64,000 nt of DNA from Aquabacterium sp. OR-4 (GCF_025290835.2 NZ_JAOCQD020000002.1:558001-622000); one strand, 5' to 3'; counted from the first letter of the stretch, positions 25,090 through 32,216 are shown. Made by a program: numbers and translations. Notes: generated by a model from the letters alone, not told the origin.

Positions 25090-25392
25090 TCAAGCAGCGA
25101 TGGCCGCCGGGCGCACCCAGGCGGCGATCAGGCTGATCAGCGGCGCGGCATCGTTGGCCGCGGCCGCATCGGCCCGGCGGATGGCGCGGTGGTACACCGG
25201 CACGGGCCGGCGCACGCCAGCCACACGCACTGGCGCACCCTTGCGGGCATCGCCCGCCTTGCACATGTTGTCGAGCGCCATGCGCGTGAGCCCGATGCTC
25301 CAGCCCGTGCGCTGCGCCAGCTGCCGGGTGGTGCCTGGGCCGTCCAGCAGCGCGGCGGCCAGGGTGACGCGGATCTCGGACTGTGGGCGCAT
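25090..25392 (-). CDS. Winged-helix-like phage protein
   Basis: A 100-residue protein with an N-terminal winged-helix pattern: AALLDGPGTTRQLAQRTGWSIGLTRMALDNMCKAGD, where a recognition helix and wing could lie at residues 18-50. The C-terminal half is Ala-rich. It follows the CII-like gene by 2 bp and was probably co-transcribed with it; it may regulate replication or early genes. Confidence 0.6.
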   Translation of the reverse strand: MRPQSEIRVTLAAALLDGPGTTRQLAQRTGWSIGLTRMALDNMCKAGDARKGAPVRVAGVRRPVPVYHRAIRRADAAAANDAAPLISLIAAWVRPAAIAA

Positions 25393-25394
25393 GG

Positions 25395-25799
25395 TCAGGC
25401 CACCGCCTTCAGGCCGGTACTGCCCGGCGGCAGCGAGCCCATCAAGGCCTCAATGCGCTGCAGCATGGCGGCCTGCTCGCTCAGGGATGCGTGGAACGCG
25501 CGCTGCAGCTCTGCCAACTCTTGCTGCGGCTCACGCGGCACCGGCGTGGCGTAGTGCAGCCGGCGGGCGCAGTGCTCCATGTAGGCATGGCATCCAGCCT
25601 GGCGGGCCAACAAGGCCACCTGCAGCACCTTGTCGGGCGTGAGGTTGTGCGGACGGTCGTCGTTCAGGCAGTCGAGCAGCTTGCGCTGAGCCTGGTCGAT
25701 CAGCAGATCGGGAAACAGCTTCGCGCCCACCACCTTGGCGCCGCCGGCGGCCGCCACACACTCCACCAGCACCTCGGTCAGTGTCTGCATTTCAGGCAT
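25395..25799 (-). CDS. CII-like phage regulator (Phage_CP76 family)
   Basis: A 134-residue protein from ATG 25799. The segments KVVGAKLFPDLLIDQAQRKLLDCLNDDRPHNLTPDKVL and RQAGCHAYMEHCARRLHYATPVP match the phage CII/CP76 regulator family, DNA-binding proteins that set lysis versus lysogeny. Directly upstream are five TTCGCA-type half-sites (25800-25845), a likely operator for this or a partner protein. Confidence 0.75.
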   Translation of the reverse strand: MPEMQTLTEVLVECVAAAGGAKVVGAKLFPDLLIDQAQRKLLDCLNDDRPHNLTPDKVLQVALLARQAGCHAYMEHCARRLHYATPVPREPQQELAELQRAFHASLSEQAAMLQRIEALMGSLPPGSTGLKAVA

Positions 25800-25845
25800 T
25801 GCGAACCCTTGCGAATTTTTCGCAGCCGTTCGCATGTGCTGCGAA
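25800..25845. promoter_or_regulatory. Cluster of five TTCGCA/TGCGAA half-sites
   Basis: TGCGAA at 25800, 25810 and 25840, and TTCGCA at 25819 and 25829, all within 46 bp. They form two palindromes: TGCGAA-TTT-TTCGCA (25810-25824) and TTCGCA-TGTGC-TGCGAA (25829-25845). The cluster ends at the start codon of the CII-like gene and is followed on its far side by an A-run (25849-25857). It is probably an operator with several repressor sites. Confidence 0.65.
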
Positions 25846-26083
25846 AGGCAAAAAAAAGAGACTGGCGGCATGACGCACACCAGTCCGATCTCGCGGGAAG
25901 AAGCGGGCCCGGCCAGCCACGGCCAGCCGGGCCACGAAACCACGCGAGCACGAGGAGACGCCGCTCACCGGATCGGCCGGCACCAGTGCGTGGAGGGCGC
26001 TGCCCTGCTGGCAGATGGGTGGCCGCCCTGCCTGCAGTACGCTGGGGGCTCTCACACCCACCCAACGCCACAGGAGGGCGACC

Positions 26084-26326
26084 ATGACTGTCAAGACACT
26101 TCCCCAAGTTGGACGAATCGAGGGCGTGTCACTGCTCGGCCAGGGATCAGATCCCAGCCGCCTGAAGGTCGAGCTGCAATACACCGGCCCAGGACCAGAC
26201 GCCGGCACGTGGTACTCGACCACGATGCCGCTGCTGGATGCGCTGTACCTGCTGAACTTGCTGGAAGCCCTGTCGCAGCAAGGCGGGCTCGACCATCTGC
26301 GTCGGCCGCCTGGCGCAGCGCAATAG
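26084..26326 (+). CDS. Small phage protein of the immunity region
   Basis: An 80-residue protein, start ATG 26084 with GGAGG 6 bases upstream. Acidic middle (DPSRLKVELQYTG) and a Leu-rich helix (LLDALYLLNLLEALSQQ). It is read opposite to the two regulators around it (CII-like and Cro-like). Function unknown; may be an anti-repressor or a prophage-expressed protein by position. Confidence 0.55.
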   Translation: MTVKTLPQVGRIEGVSLLGQGSDPSRLKVELQYTGPGPDAGTWYSTTMPLLDALYLLNLLEALSQQGGLDHLRRPPGAAQ

Positions 26327-26364
26327 CGCCAAGCGCCACCAACGCGATGCGGCGGGAGACATGT

Positions 26365-26655
26365 TCACGCCGCATCGCGCACCACCTCAAGTTGGGCACC
26401 CGGGGTGCCGATAGCGTGGGGAGTGCTGGCGCCTGCTGCGCCGCCTCCGGTCGATTGCTGATCAACCATGCTTTCGAGTTCGGCCAGAATGTTGGTGGGC
26501 AGGTGTTTGCGCGCCAGCGCCGCCAACACCCGGTCTGCGATCCGAGCGGGCAACGGGTCAGGCCACTGGTTTACGGCCTGAACCGAAACACCGACTTCAC
26601 GCGCCACAAGGGCGGGCGAGCCACCAAGTAAGCGAAGGGCGGTCTGCTTTTGCAC
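26365..26655 (-). CDS. Cro-like HTH regulator (YdaS type)
   Basis: A 96-residue protein from GTG 26655. Residues 1-45 hold an HTH (LLGGSPALVAREVGVSVQAVNQW) as in Cro/YdaS proteins. It is divergent from the CI-like gene, with 37 bp between start codons filled by two operators. A promoter TTGCGA-17-TTCAAT (26690-26662) would start transcription at or within 1-2 bases of the GTG, so the mRNA may be leaderless. Confidence 0.7.
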   Translation of the reverse strand: MQKQTALRLLGGSPALVAREVGVSVQAVNQWPDPLPARIADRVLAALARKHLPTNILAELESMVDQQSTGGGAAGASTPHAIGTPGAQLEVVRDAA

Positions 26656-26661
26656 CCTTCT

Positions 26662-26690
26662 ATTGAACCATGCTTTAACTCACATCGCAA
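26662..26690 (-). promoter_or_regulatory. Putative leftward early promoter (cro side)
   Basis: On the minus strand TTGCGA (26690-26685), a 17-bp spacer and TTCAAT (26667-26662). Both hexamers are covered by the two operators, so the CI-like protein would block it. Confidence 0.5.
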
Positions 26691-26701
26691 CCATGCTTGA
26701 C
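26663..26701. promoter_or_regulatory. Operator pair between cro-like and cI-like genes
   Basis: TTGAACCATGCTTTAA (26663-26678) and CGCAACCATGCTTGAC (26686-26701), two versions of the palindrome TTCAA-n-CATG-n-TTGAA, spaced 23 bp start to start. The same motif pair with the same 23-bp spacing recurs at 27611-27649. Confidence 0.75.
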
Positions 26702-27175
26702 TTCGACGCACTTAACGTCATCGGTGTGAGTAAGTTCGCCGATCGCTTGAAGGACGCCATTGCGCTGGCCGGGTCACCGCCGGTCGCTGATCTGGCGCGA
26801 GTGCTCATCAACGGGGATGGCCAACTTGGCGCGTCTGAACAGGCCGTTTACGCCGCCCTGAAGGGCACGACCAAGTCCTTCACCGCGGAGAACTGCGCAC
26901 GCGCTGCGCGCTTCCTTGGGGTGGATGGGTATTGGTTGGCCACGGGTGTTGGCCACGCCAAGCGCCAGGATCCACAGTCACTGGATCCAGACCAGGCATA
27001 TGTCGTCGAGAAGATGCGCACGCTCAACCGCTACCAGCTGGACATGCTCATCGTGGTCGTCGACGCCTTCACAGGCCCATCAGGCGACCGCGCAACTGTG
27101 TCGATTTCCTACGCTCAGCGTGCCGCGCAGCCCAGCGCAGCCCATCTTCCAGGTGTCGAAACACCTGGCGATTGA
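26693..27175 (+). CDS. CI-like repressor, short form without S24 peptidase domain
   Basis: About 160 residues from ATG 26693 (other starts: TTG 26663, GTG 26726). An N-terminal HTH (FADRLKDAIALAG, then SEQAVYAALKGTTKSFTAENCARAARFLGV) and a C-terminal ~60 residues without the S24 LexA-type cleavage domain. Repressors lacking it are not cut by RecA and need another induction signal. Operators flank the gene on both sides, as with lambda OR and OL. Confidence 0.7.
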   Translation: MLDFDALNVIGVSKFADRLKDAIALAGSPPVADLARVLINGDGQLGASEQAVYAALKGTTKSFTAENCARAARFLGVDGYWLATGVGHAKRQDPQSLDPDQAYVVEKMRTLNRYQLDMLIVVVDAFTGPSGDRATVSISYAQRAAQPSAAHLPGVETPGD

Positions 27176-27407
27176 TTGCGGCCGTAGCTACTTCTCCGGC
27201 ATAGCGCAGGAAGACTTCTTCCTGCAATTCCGTTGCCACCAAGGCCACCGGCAACCTTTGCGCGGGCTCTGGCAGCTGCCGCGCCCACACAGCCAACTGG
27301 CCACCGGTCACAAACACGGCTGCGCCCGTGTAGTCCACGACAGCGGCCGTGGTGCACGCACCCTCGCGCTGAATGATTGCCGCGTGGATGCTCGACATGC
27401 TTGACAT
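27069..27407 (-). CDS. Small prophage-region protein, unknown
   Basis: A 112-residue protein from ATG 27407 with GGAGG 9 bases upstream. The core reads like a folded protein (VVDYTGAAVFVTGGQLAVWARQL, then LPVALVATELQEEVFLRYA). Its 3' end overlaps the CI-like gene's end by 107 bp on the opposite strand, so one of the two C-termini may be shorter than drawn. It could be a prophage-expressed accessory (moron) gene; no family known to me. Confidence 0.5.
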   Translation of the reverse strand: MSSMSSIHAAIIQREGACTTAAVVDYTGAAVFVTGGQLAVWARQLPEPAQRLPVALVATELQEEVFLRYAGEVATAAINRQVFRHLEDGLRWAARHAERRKSTQLRGRLMGL

Positions 27408-27610
27408 GGTCACCACGCCTCCAGCCCTTACGAGCAAGACCCCTGAGTGCAGGCGCTGGTAGCGCGCCGTGGCCATGGCCACCTGAATCGACGACATCCG
27501 TTCCTCTCGGCTGTGGGATACGACGGCCGCTGGTATCGCCGGGCGGTACTCGCCAACCCGTGTCAGAAACGCAACGCGACCACCCCAAGTGTGCTGAAAT
27601 CTTACCTCGC

Positions 27611-27649
27611 TTCAACCATGCTTGTATTTTTCATTGAAGCATGATTGAA
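27611..27649. promoter_or_regulatory. Second operator pair with rightward promoter
   Basis: TTCAACCATGCTTGTA (27611-27626) and TTGAAGCATGATTGAA (27634-27649) are the same palindrome as at 26663-26701, again 23 bp apart. A promoter TTGTAT (27622-27627), 17 bp, TTGAAT (27645-27650) lies across them and points right, toward the operon that leads into the integron cassettes. Confidence 0.7.
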
Positions 27650-27690
27650 TAGCTTCACCGCCGACGCACGGCTCGGCGTGGGAGCACAAG

Positions 27691-28134
27691 GTGTTTCAAC
27701 CGCTACAGGCTATTTCCGCCGCTGGCTCAGAAACCGAGCCACCCCCTCAGATCTGTGCTGTAGAGGCATCCAGCCCCGCGCCGGGCATCCCCTCGGCTGT
27801 GGATGCCGGCCGCACGATCAGCGTCGACCACCTGCACCTGGCCCTGATGGCGCGCCGGCACAACCTGGGCACCGGCGGCACGCGCTGGGCGGCCATGTCC
27901 AACGGCGCCATCGATCAGGGCTGCACGCACCGCCACGGCGCAGGCGGCTATCGCCTGCCGCGCCCGCCGCTGCTGTCGCCGATGGACCGCGGCCGCATCA
28001 CCTGCGTCATCGACCGCGTGCGATTCCATGGCCGCAGCGAGGTGCACCGCACCTTCGGCTGCGGCATCCGCGCCCTGATGGCCAGCGTGCCCAGCAGTGC
28101 TGAGGGCGGGCCAATGAGCGCCGTCACTGGGCAA
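27691..28134 (+). CDS. First gene of the rightward operon, 3' end uncertain
   Basis: GTG 27691 with GGGAG 6 bases before it opens a frame that stays open to 28707. Residues 40-140 read as protein (SVDHLHLALMARRH, DRGRITCVIDRVRFHGRSEVHRTFGCG). Beyond about 28134 the frame lies opposite a well-formed lipoprotein gene (28135-28533) and loses protein character, so I limit the call to the supported part; either the gene really runs to 28707 or a frame change is missed. No family recognised. Confidence 0.4.
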
Positions 28135-28533
28135 TCAGGTCAACGGGCATGCTGCCTCGCCGCGCGTCCAGGACTGAACTGCATCCGCCAAGGCGGGCAC
28201 ACCGCGCAGGTGGGCGATCTGCAACTGCGCCCCCCCCTCGGGGCCTGGACTGACGTCGACGACCAGCAGCGCTTGAATGCTCAGCGACGTTTTGCTGGAG
28301 AAGGAGACGCGCCCCACCCGCTCGGCCGGGAAGAAGTCGGCCACGATCTCCCAGGGCGAGTAGCAGGTGCGCATGCCTTGCACCACTTTGCGATACGCGA
28401 TTTCGGGCTGATCCGCCACCACCACCATCCTTGTCTCGCCTTTTTCCGCGAGCTGGTGTGGCGCGGTCGAGCACCCAGCGTGCGCAACGAGCGCAAAGCC
28501 GGCCAGGGCCGCGCGCAATCTCCAGTCGTTCAT
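28135..28533 (-). CDS. Putative lipoprotein read against the operon (moron candidate)
   Basis: A 132-residue protein from ATG 28533 with AGGAGAGG just upstream. The N-terminus has Arg residues, a hydrophobic stretch (ALAGFALVAHAG) and Cys at 21, a lipobox-like site (imperfect at -3). The mature part resembles BPTD_2524-like lipoproteins of Burkholderiales (RKVVQGMRTCYSPWEIVADFFP). Being on the opposite strand inside the early operon with its own ribosome site, it may be expressed from the prophage and alter the host surface. Confidence 0.6.
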   Translation of the reverse strand: MNDWRLRAALAGFALVAHAGCSTAPHQLAEKGETRMVVVADQPEIAYRKVVQGMRTCYSPWEIVADFFPAERVGRVSFSSKTSLSIQALLVVDVSPGPEGGAQLQIAHLRGVPALADAVQSWTRGEAACPLT

Positions 28534-28563
28534 GACCTCTCCTTTCGCCGCCACCGCGGCGGC

Positions 28564-28707
28564 GTGGCTCATTTTGCGCACAAGACATTGCGGCGGCTGA
28601 CCCTGGCCACCTGCATGGCGCTCACCGCCTGCGGCGGCGGCGACCCCGAACCCGAGAAGCAGATCGGCCCGCCCGACTGCAAGGCACGGCCCGAGCTGTG
28701 CGCCTGA
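28564..28707 (+). CDS. Small phage lipoprotein
   Basis: A 47-residue product (GTG 28564; TTG 28588 is possible). A hydrophobic stretch ends in LTAC-GGG, a perfect lipobox with Cys23, then a Pro/Glu/Asp/Cys-rich end (DCKARPELC). Very short lipoproteins like this are common in Burkholderiales phages, some as Rz1-type spanins, but this lies in the early operon, so that role is unproven. In frame with the longer frame starting at 27691. Confidence 0.5.
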   Translation: MAHFAHKTLRRLTLATCMALTACGGGDPEPEKQIGPPDCKARPELCA

Positions 28708-28784
28708 TGCGCACCGCCCTGCCCTGGCTGGCCGCGGCGGCGGCCCACCTGATCGTCGGCGCGCTGCAGGCCGCCGGCATCTGA
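28707..28784 (+). CDS. 25-residue membrane peptide
   Basis: ATG 28707 overlaps the lipoprotein stop (TGATG). The peptide is one hydrophobic helix (LPWLAAAAAHLIVGALQAAG). Translational coupling supports its reality; it may help the lipoprotein or act alone in the membrane. Confidence 0.35.
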   Translation: MRTALPWLAAAAAHLIVGALQAAGI

Positions 28785-28814
28785 CCTCCCCCAACTGCCT
28801 GCCTGGAGCACACG

Positions 28815-29108
28815 ATGAACCTGAGCACACTGGACGCGGCCGTGTCCGCACACATGGCGCACGGCGCCATGGCCCTTGACGCCCCCCTCACCACCGCGCT
28901 GTGCGACCAGTTCTGCGCGCCTGAGGGCGCCCAGCCGGCCGTCGCGGCCGGCGCGGGCCTCACGCCCACGCAGCAGGCCGCACTGGCTGAGGCTGACAGC
29001 GACCCGTGGCTGTGGCGTTTGGCGCCGCTGGCGGTTCTGCTGGGCCTGTGCACCGGCGCGCGCGCCGCAGGGGATGTTCTGGGCATAGCGCGGGACTGGC
29101 TGGCATGA
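28815..29108 (+). CDS. Early-operon protein with one membrane segment
   Basis: A 97-residue protein. The first two thirds are soluble and Ala-rich with two Cys (CDQFC); near the C-terminus LAPLAVLLGLCTGARAA forms one membrane segment, preceded by DPWLWR. The end overlaps the next gene's start (ATGA). Unknown function. Confidence 0.5.
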   Translation: MNLSTLDAAVSAHMAHGAMALDAPLTTALCDQFCAPEGAQPAVAAGAGLTPTQQAALAEADSDPWLWRLAPLAVLLGLCTGARAAGDVLGIARDWLA

Positions 29109-29926
29109 GAGCGCTGATCGAAGCCCGTGCGGTGCTGGCCAGCCGGCCCGAAGGTTACATCTGCAAGGATCTGGCAGCGGCGCTGCAGATCAAGGCCGGT
29201 GCCGCATCCAAGCGCCTTGGCAAGATGGTGACGTTGCAGCTCTGCATCGTGGTGGGCAGCTGTCCGCGGTATGCGCGCTACTTTGCCACGCAGGCGCAGG
29301 CCGACTCATGGGCTGCGGCCAATCCGGCGTTGGCGCACCGACCGGTGCGTTCACGCGCGCAGCGAACCGCCGAGCGCGCTACCGCCCGTGCGGCCCGCGA
29401 GGCTGCGCCCACCATCATTCACCGCGTGGGCCAGGCCGTGGCGGCCGCCGGCGCGGTCGGGACAGTTTCCACTCAGCTGCGGCATGCGCTGAGGCTGACC
29501 AGCACGCAGGTCTACACCGCGCTCACCACGCTGCAGCAGGACGGGCTGGTGCTGTGCCAGGTGTACAAGATGCGCCGCTTGTGCTGGCCAGGCAAGGTCG
29601 TGCCCAGCGATGCCGCCGTGTCCGCTCTGCAGCGCCAGGTAGATGCCGCTGTGCTGGCCAACGGACGCGCTAGCGCCTGCGTGCGCTGGGGCCTCAACCC
29701 CGAAGATCCGCTGCGCCGCACTCAGCCCGCGCCCATGAGCATCAGCCCGGCCCGGCTGCAAGGCGAGGCCGACACCAGCCGCGCCCACATCACCCGCGCC
29801 GCACCCATCCCGTACACGGCGCGGCACCAGTATTTGCAGCTGCCGGCCGACCCGCGCTGGCCGTCGTTCAGCTCCATCCCGCTGGGCGCCACGCTCAGCG
29901 CCACCCACCAGCAGGAGGCCGCCTGA
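29105..29926 (+). CDS. Phage protein with two winged-helix units
   Basis: A 273-residue protein from ATG 29105 (ATGA overlap). A winged-helix pattern appears near residues 10-45 (GYICKDLAAALQIKAGAASKRLGKM) and again near 120-170 (GTVSTQLRHALRLTSTQVYTALTTLQQDGLVLC). Such duplicated HTH proteins occur in Burkholderiales phage early operons, likely binding phage DNA. The C-terminal ~60 residues are Pro-rich. Confidence 0.6.
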   Translation: MRALIEARAVLASRPEGYICKDLAAALQIKAGAASKRLGKMVTLQLCIVVGSCPRYARYFATQAQADSWAAANPALAHRPVRSRAQRTAERATARAAREAAPTIIHRVGQAVAAAGAVGTVSTQLRHALRLTSTQVYTALTTLQQDGLVLCQVYKMRRLCWPGKVVPSDAAVSALQRQVDAAVLANGRASACVRWGLNPEDPLRRTQPAPMSISPARLQGEADTSRAHITRAAPIPYTARHQYLQLPADPRWPSFSSIPLGATLSATHQQEAA

Positions 29927-30249
29927 TGCCTACCACGCACCACTTCGTCGGCCAGCTGGTCGAGGCCGATTGCACTCCCCTGGATGGCATCCACCAGCTC
30001 AGCGTGCGCCTGATCGACGACGACGGCACCAGCCACATCGCCTACATGGTGCACGGCCGCGGCGCAGATGCCGCGCGGCGCAGCGAGCAGGCCTTCAGCG
30101 CGCTGCAGATCGGCCAGCGCTACCACGGCAGCGCCACGCTGAAGCGCGTCGGCGAGCCGCACACCTACCACTTTGGCAGCGTTGCGCTGGCAGCCGACCG
30201 GCGCCGCGCCCGCTATGAGCCGGCGCAGGGCTGGATGGCCGCCGCATGA
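29926..30249 (+). CDS. Small early phage protein
   Basis: A 107-residue protein, start overlapping the preceding stop (TGATG). Beta-rich, possibly an OB-like barrel: VGQLVEADC, then LSVRLIDDDGTSHIAYMVHG and YHGSATLKRVGEPHTYHFGSV. A small nucleic-acid-binding or single-strand-binding accessory is imaginable but unproven. Confidence 0.5.
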   Translation: MPTTHHFVGQLVEADCTPLDGIHQLSVRLIDDDGTSHIAYMVHGRGADAARRSEQAFSALQIGQRYHGSATLKRVGEPHTYHFGSVALAADRRRARYEPAQGWMAAA

Positions 30250-30383
30250 GCGCCGACCTGATTGGCCTGACCGGCCACGCCGGTGCGGGCAAAGACAGCG
30301 TGGCCACCGGCGACCGCATGGAGCGCGACGGCACGCAGGTGATCGCGTGGGCAGACATGCCGGCGGGGAGCCGGGCATGCTGA
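30246..30383 (+). pseudogene. Remnant of a phage deoxynucleoside-monophosphate kinase
   Basis: Starts by ATGA overlap at 30246. LIGLTGHAGAGKDSVAT is the P-loop (G-x-x-G-x-G-K-D-S) found at the start of phage dNMP kinases, but only 45 codons follow before TGA and the kinase body is missing. The remainder may have been lost when the following ORF was joined. Alternatively a short peptide that is kept for coupling. Confidence 0.5.
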
Positions 30384-30640
30384 GCCCCGCCCCCGCCCCC
30401 GCCCCCGCCCCCGACCCCGACCACCAGCACGCCGAGTTCGTCGCCCACGCCGCCGCCGGCCACCTGGACGCACTGGGCCAGCCGTTCAGCCGCTGGCGCT
30501 TGGCCCGCTACCACGACGACGGCCGCGCCGTGCGTGATGCCAACGGCCACCAGGTGTTCGAGAGGCAGGCCGACTGGCTGGCGCGCCGCGGCGGCGCGAT
30601 CAACAAGCTGCCGGCGCCGGTGCAGCAAGAGATGTTCTGA
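30377..30640 (+). CDS. Small early phage protein with Pro-Ala repeat start
   Basis: An 87-residue protein from ATG 30377. The beginning (LSPAPAPAPAPDPDHQH) is coded by a run of CCCCCG hexamers (30384-30416), which may vary in length in-frame. The rest is polar (HVFERQADWLARRGG). The TGATG end couples it to the next gene. Function unknown. Confidence 0.45.
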   Translation: MLSPAPAPAPAPDPDHQHAEFVAHAAAGHLDALGQPFSRWRLARYHDDGRAVRDANGHQVFERQADWLARRGGAINKLPAPVQQEMF

Positions 30641-31023
30641 TGACCGACCCCACCAACGACCACAGCCGCGTGAGCCCGCAAGGCCGCGCGATGGGCAAGA
30701 GCGCGGCGCGCCTCGCGGATCTGGGCCTCGCGCGCTTGGCCGAGCTGGGCCTGGATGGCGTGAAGGGCCCCGGCCTGCGCGACGAGATGTGCAAGAGCTG
30801 CGCATGCCGCCTGGGCGCCGTGCCGAACGGATGCCTGCAGACGCAGATGGACCTGCTCAAGGCTGCGGCCGAGGGCAAGCCGTTTCAGTGCCACGCGCCA
30901 CGCAATGGCCAGCTGTGCGCCGGCTGGGTGCGGGTGCGCGCTGAGCTGGTGGCGAACCCTCTGCCGCCGCAGGCGCTGGCGCTGCTGGCGCAGTGGGAAT
31001 TTAGCCCGGCGGATGAGGATTGA
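30640..31023 (+). CDS. Cys-rich early phage protein
   Basis: A 127-residue protein. Cys residues in CKSCACRLG, GCLQ, QCHAP and QLCAGW suggest a small metal-binding domain at residues 50-100. It sits before the AlpA-like regulator. Function unknown; similar Cys-rich proteins occur at this place in Burkholderiales phages. Confidence 0.5.
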   Translation: MTDPTNDHSRVSPQGRAMGKSAARLADLGLARLAELGLDGVKGPGLRDEMCKSCACRLGAVPNGCLQTQMDLLKAAAEGKPFQCHAPRNGQLCAGWVRVRAELVANPLPPQALALLAQWEFSPADED

Positions 31024-31025
31024 CC

Positions 31026-31277
31026 ATGGCCACCAAGACCCCCACGACTGCCGCCACCATCGTCCGCATCGAGCCCATCGGCGTGGGCCGCGACGATGCC
31101 GCCTTGCTGCTGGGCATCGGCCTCTCCACGTTTGAGGCTCACGTGACCCGAGGCACGCTGCCGCGGCCGCGGCAGCTGGGCGGCCGCGCACTGTGGTTGG
31201 TGGACGAGCTGCGCCAGGCCGCTCATGCGCTGCCGGTGAGCGACCTGCTACCGCCGCCGAGTGCGCAGGCAGCCTAA
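31026..31277 (+). CDS. AlpA/MerR-type HTH regulator at the integron border
   Basis: An 83-residue protein. GRDDAALLLGIGLSTFEAHVTRGTLPRPRQLGGRALWLVDEL is an AlpA-like winged helix, as in phage excisionases and transcription regulators. It is the last gene of the phage operon before the integron; its TAA stop forms part of the outer core site (GCCTAAC, 31272-31278) of the first attC. It may regulate int or excision. Confidence 0.65.
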   Translation: MATKTPTTAATIVRIEPIGVGRDDAALLLGIGLSTFEAHVTRGTLPRPRQLGGRALWLVDELRQAAHALPVSDLLPPPSAQAA

Positions 31278-31330
31278 CGACCAGGTTAAGCCGGCCCGCC
31301 GTGCGGGCTCGGCTTGAACCGCCAGTTCGG
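31272..31330 (-). repeat. attC_A
   Basis: 59 bp. On the minus strand: R'' GCCGAAC, L'' GGTTCAAGCCG, loop stem GCCCGC, L' CGGCTTAACC, R' GTTAGGC. The L'' arm has the extra C (GTT-C-AAGCCG), as in the classic aadA1 attC. R' overlaps the stop codon of the AlpA-like gene. It is the outermost site of the array. Confidence 0.85.
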
Positions 31331-31362
31331 CTGGCGGAAGACGCAACAGAAGGAGGCCAGCG

Positions 31363-32151
31363 ATGGCAGAGACGACAGGCATTGCATGGACTGACAGCAC
31401 GTTCAATCCGTGGATCGGGTGCACGAAGGTAAGCCCGGGCTGCGACAACTGCTATGCATCGGTGAGCACACCGGCGCGCAGCATGCGCATCGTATGGGGC
31501 GCTGGCCAGCCGCGCCACCGCACCAGCGCGCAGAACTGGAAGACGCCCGAATTCTGGAACAGCCAGCACGAGGCGTTCAAGGCCGCGCACGGACGGCGCC
31601 GCCGTGTGTTCTGTGCCAGCTTGGCGGACGTGTTCGACAACGAGGTGCCGAACCAGTGGCGCGCGGACCTGTTCGCGTTGATTGACCGCACGCCGCACCT
31701 GGACTGGCTGCTGCTGACGAAGCGCGTGGGCAACGTGCTGCCGATGCTGCTGGAGATTGGCCGCGAGCGCCTGCCGGTGAACGTGTGGCAGGGAATTAGC
31801 GCCGTGAATCAGGACGAGGCCCGCCGCGACCTGCCGAAGCTGGCGCGGCTGGACGCCACGGTGCGCTGGGTGAGCTACGAACCCGCGCTGGGCGAACTTG
31901 ACCTGTTCGACATGGTGATGACCAAGGACGGCCCGCACCAGTTGATCGAGGGCCTGGACTGGGTGATTGCCGGCGGCGAGAGCGGCCCGAAGGCCAGGCC
32001 GATCCGGCGCGAGTGGGTTGACCTACTGCGCGAGCAGTGCGCTCGCTGCGGCGTTGCGTTCTTCTTCAAGCAGTGGGGAGGCATCAACGCGACGGCCGGC
32101 GGCTGCGAGCTGGACGGCGCAGAGGTCAAGGCATGGCCCGCCACCACCTGA
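31363..32151 (+). CDS. Cassette A: DUF5131 (phage Gp37/Gp68) family protein
   Basis: A 262-residue protein preceded by GGAGG. The start (WTDSTFNPWIGCTKVSPGCDNCYA), TKRVGNVLP, NVWQGISA, and VIAGGESGPKARP with FFFKQWGG are hallmarks of the DUF5131/Gp37-Gp68 family. The three Cys near the start may bind metal or a cluster. The family is spread among phages and mobile elements, and is linked with three-Cys-motif partner proteins (TcmP), none of which is here. It ends one base before the cassette boundary 7-mer GCCGAAC. Confidence 0.85.
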   Translation: MAETTGIAWTDSTFNPWIGCTKVSPGCDNCYASVSTPARSMRIVWGAGQPRHRTSAQNWKTPEFWNSQHEAFKAAHGRRRRVFCASLADVFDNEVPNQWRADLFALIDRTPHLDWLLLTKRVGNVLPMLLEIGRERLPVNVWQGISAVNQDEARRDLPKLARLDATVRWVSYEPALGELDLFDMVMTKDGPHQLIEGLDWVIAGGESGPKARPIRREWVDLLREQCARCGVAFFFKQWGGINATAGGCELDGAEVKAWPATT

Positions 32152-32152
32152 A

Positions 32153-32216
32153 GCCGAACGCCGGCAATTAGCGGGACGCCCGCCAGGGCGGCTCCGCTGC
32201 ATTGGCACTGTTAGGC
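32153..32216 (-). repeat. attC_B
   Basis: 64 bp. On the minus strand R'' GCCTAAC, arm GCCAATGCAGCGG with the extra base, arm CCGCTAATTGC, R' GTTCGGC. It separates cassette A from B. Confidence 0.75.

Noticed and set aside
25870..26083. Possible plus-strand ORF starting MTHTSPISREEAG
   Set aside because: Low-complexity, no ribosome site, and overlapped by the better supported gene at 26084 in another frame.
28135..28707. Continuation of the 27691 frame to 28707 as one 338-residue protein
   Set aside because: Its second half lies opposite a lipoprotein with ribosome site and signal sequence and is His/Arg-rich; only the first part and the short lipoprotein at the end are supported.
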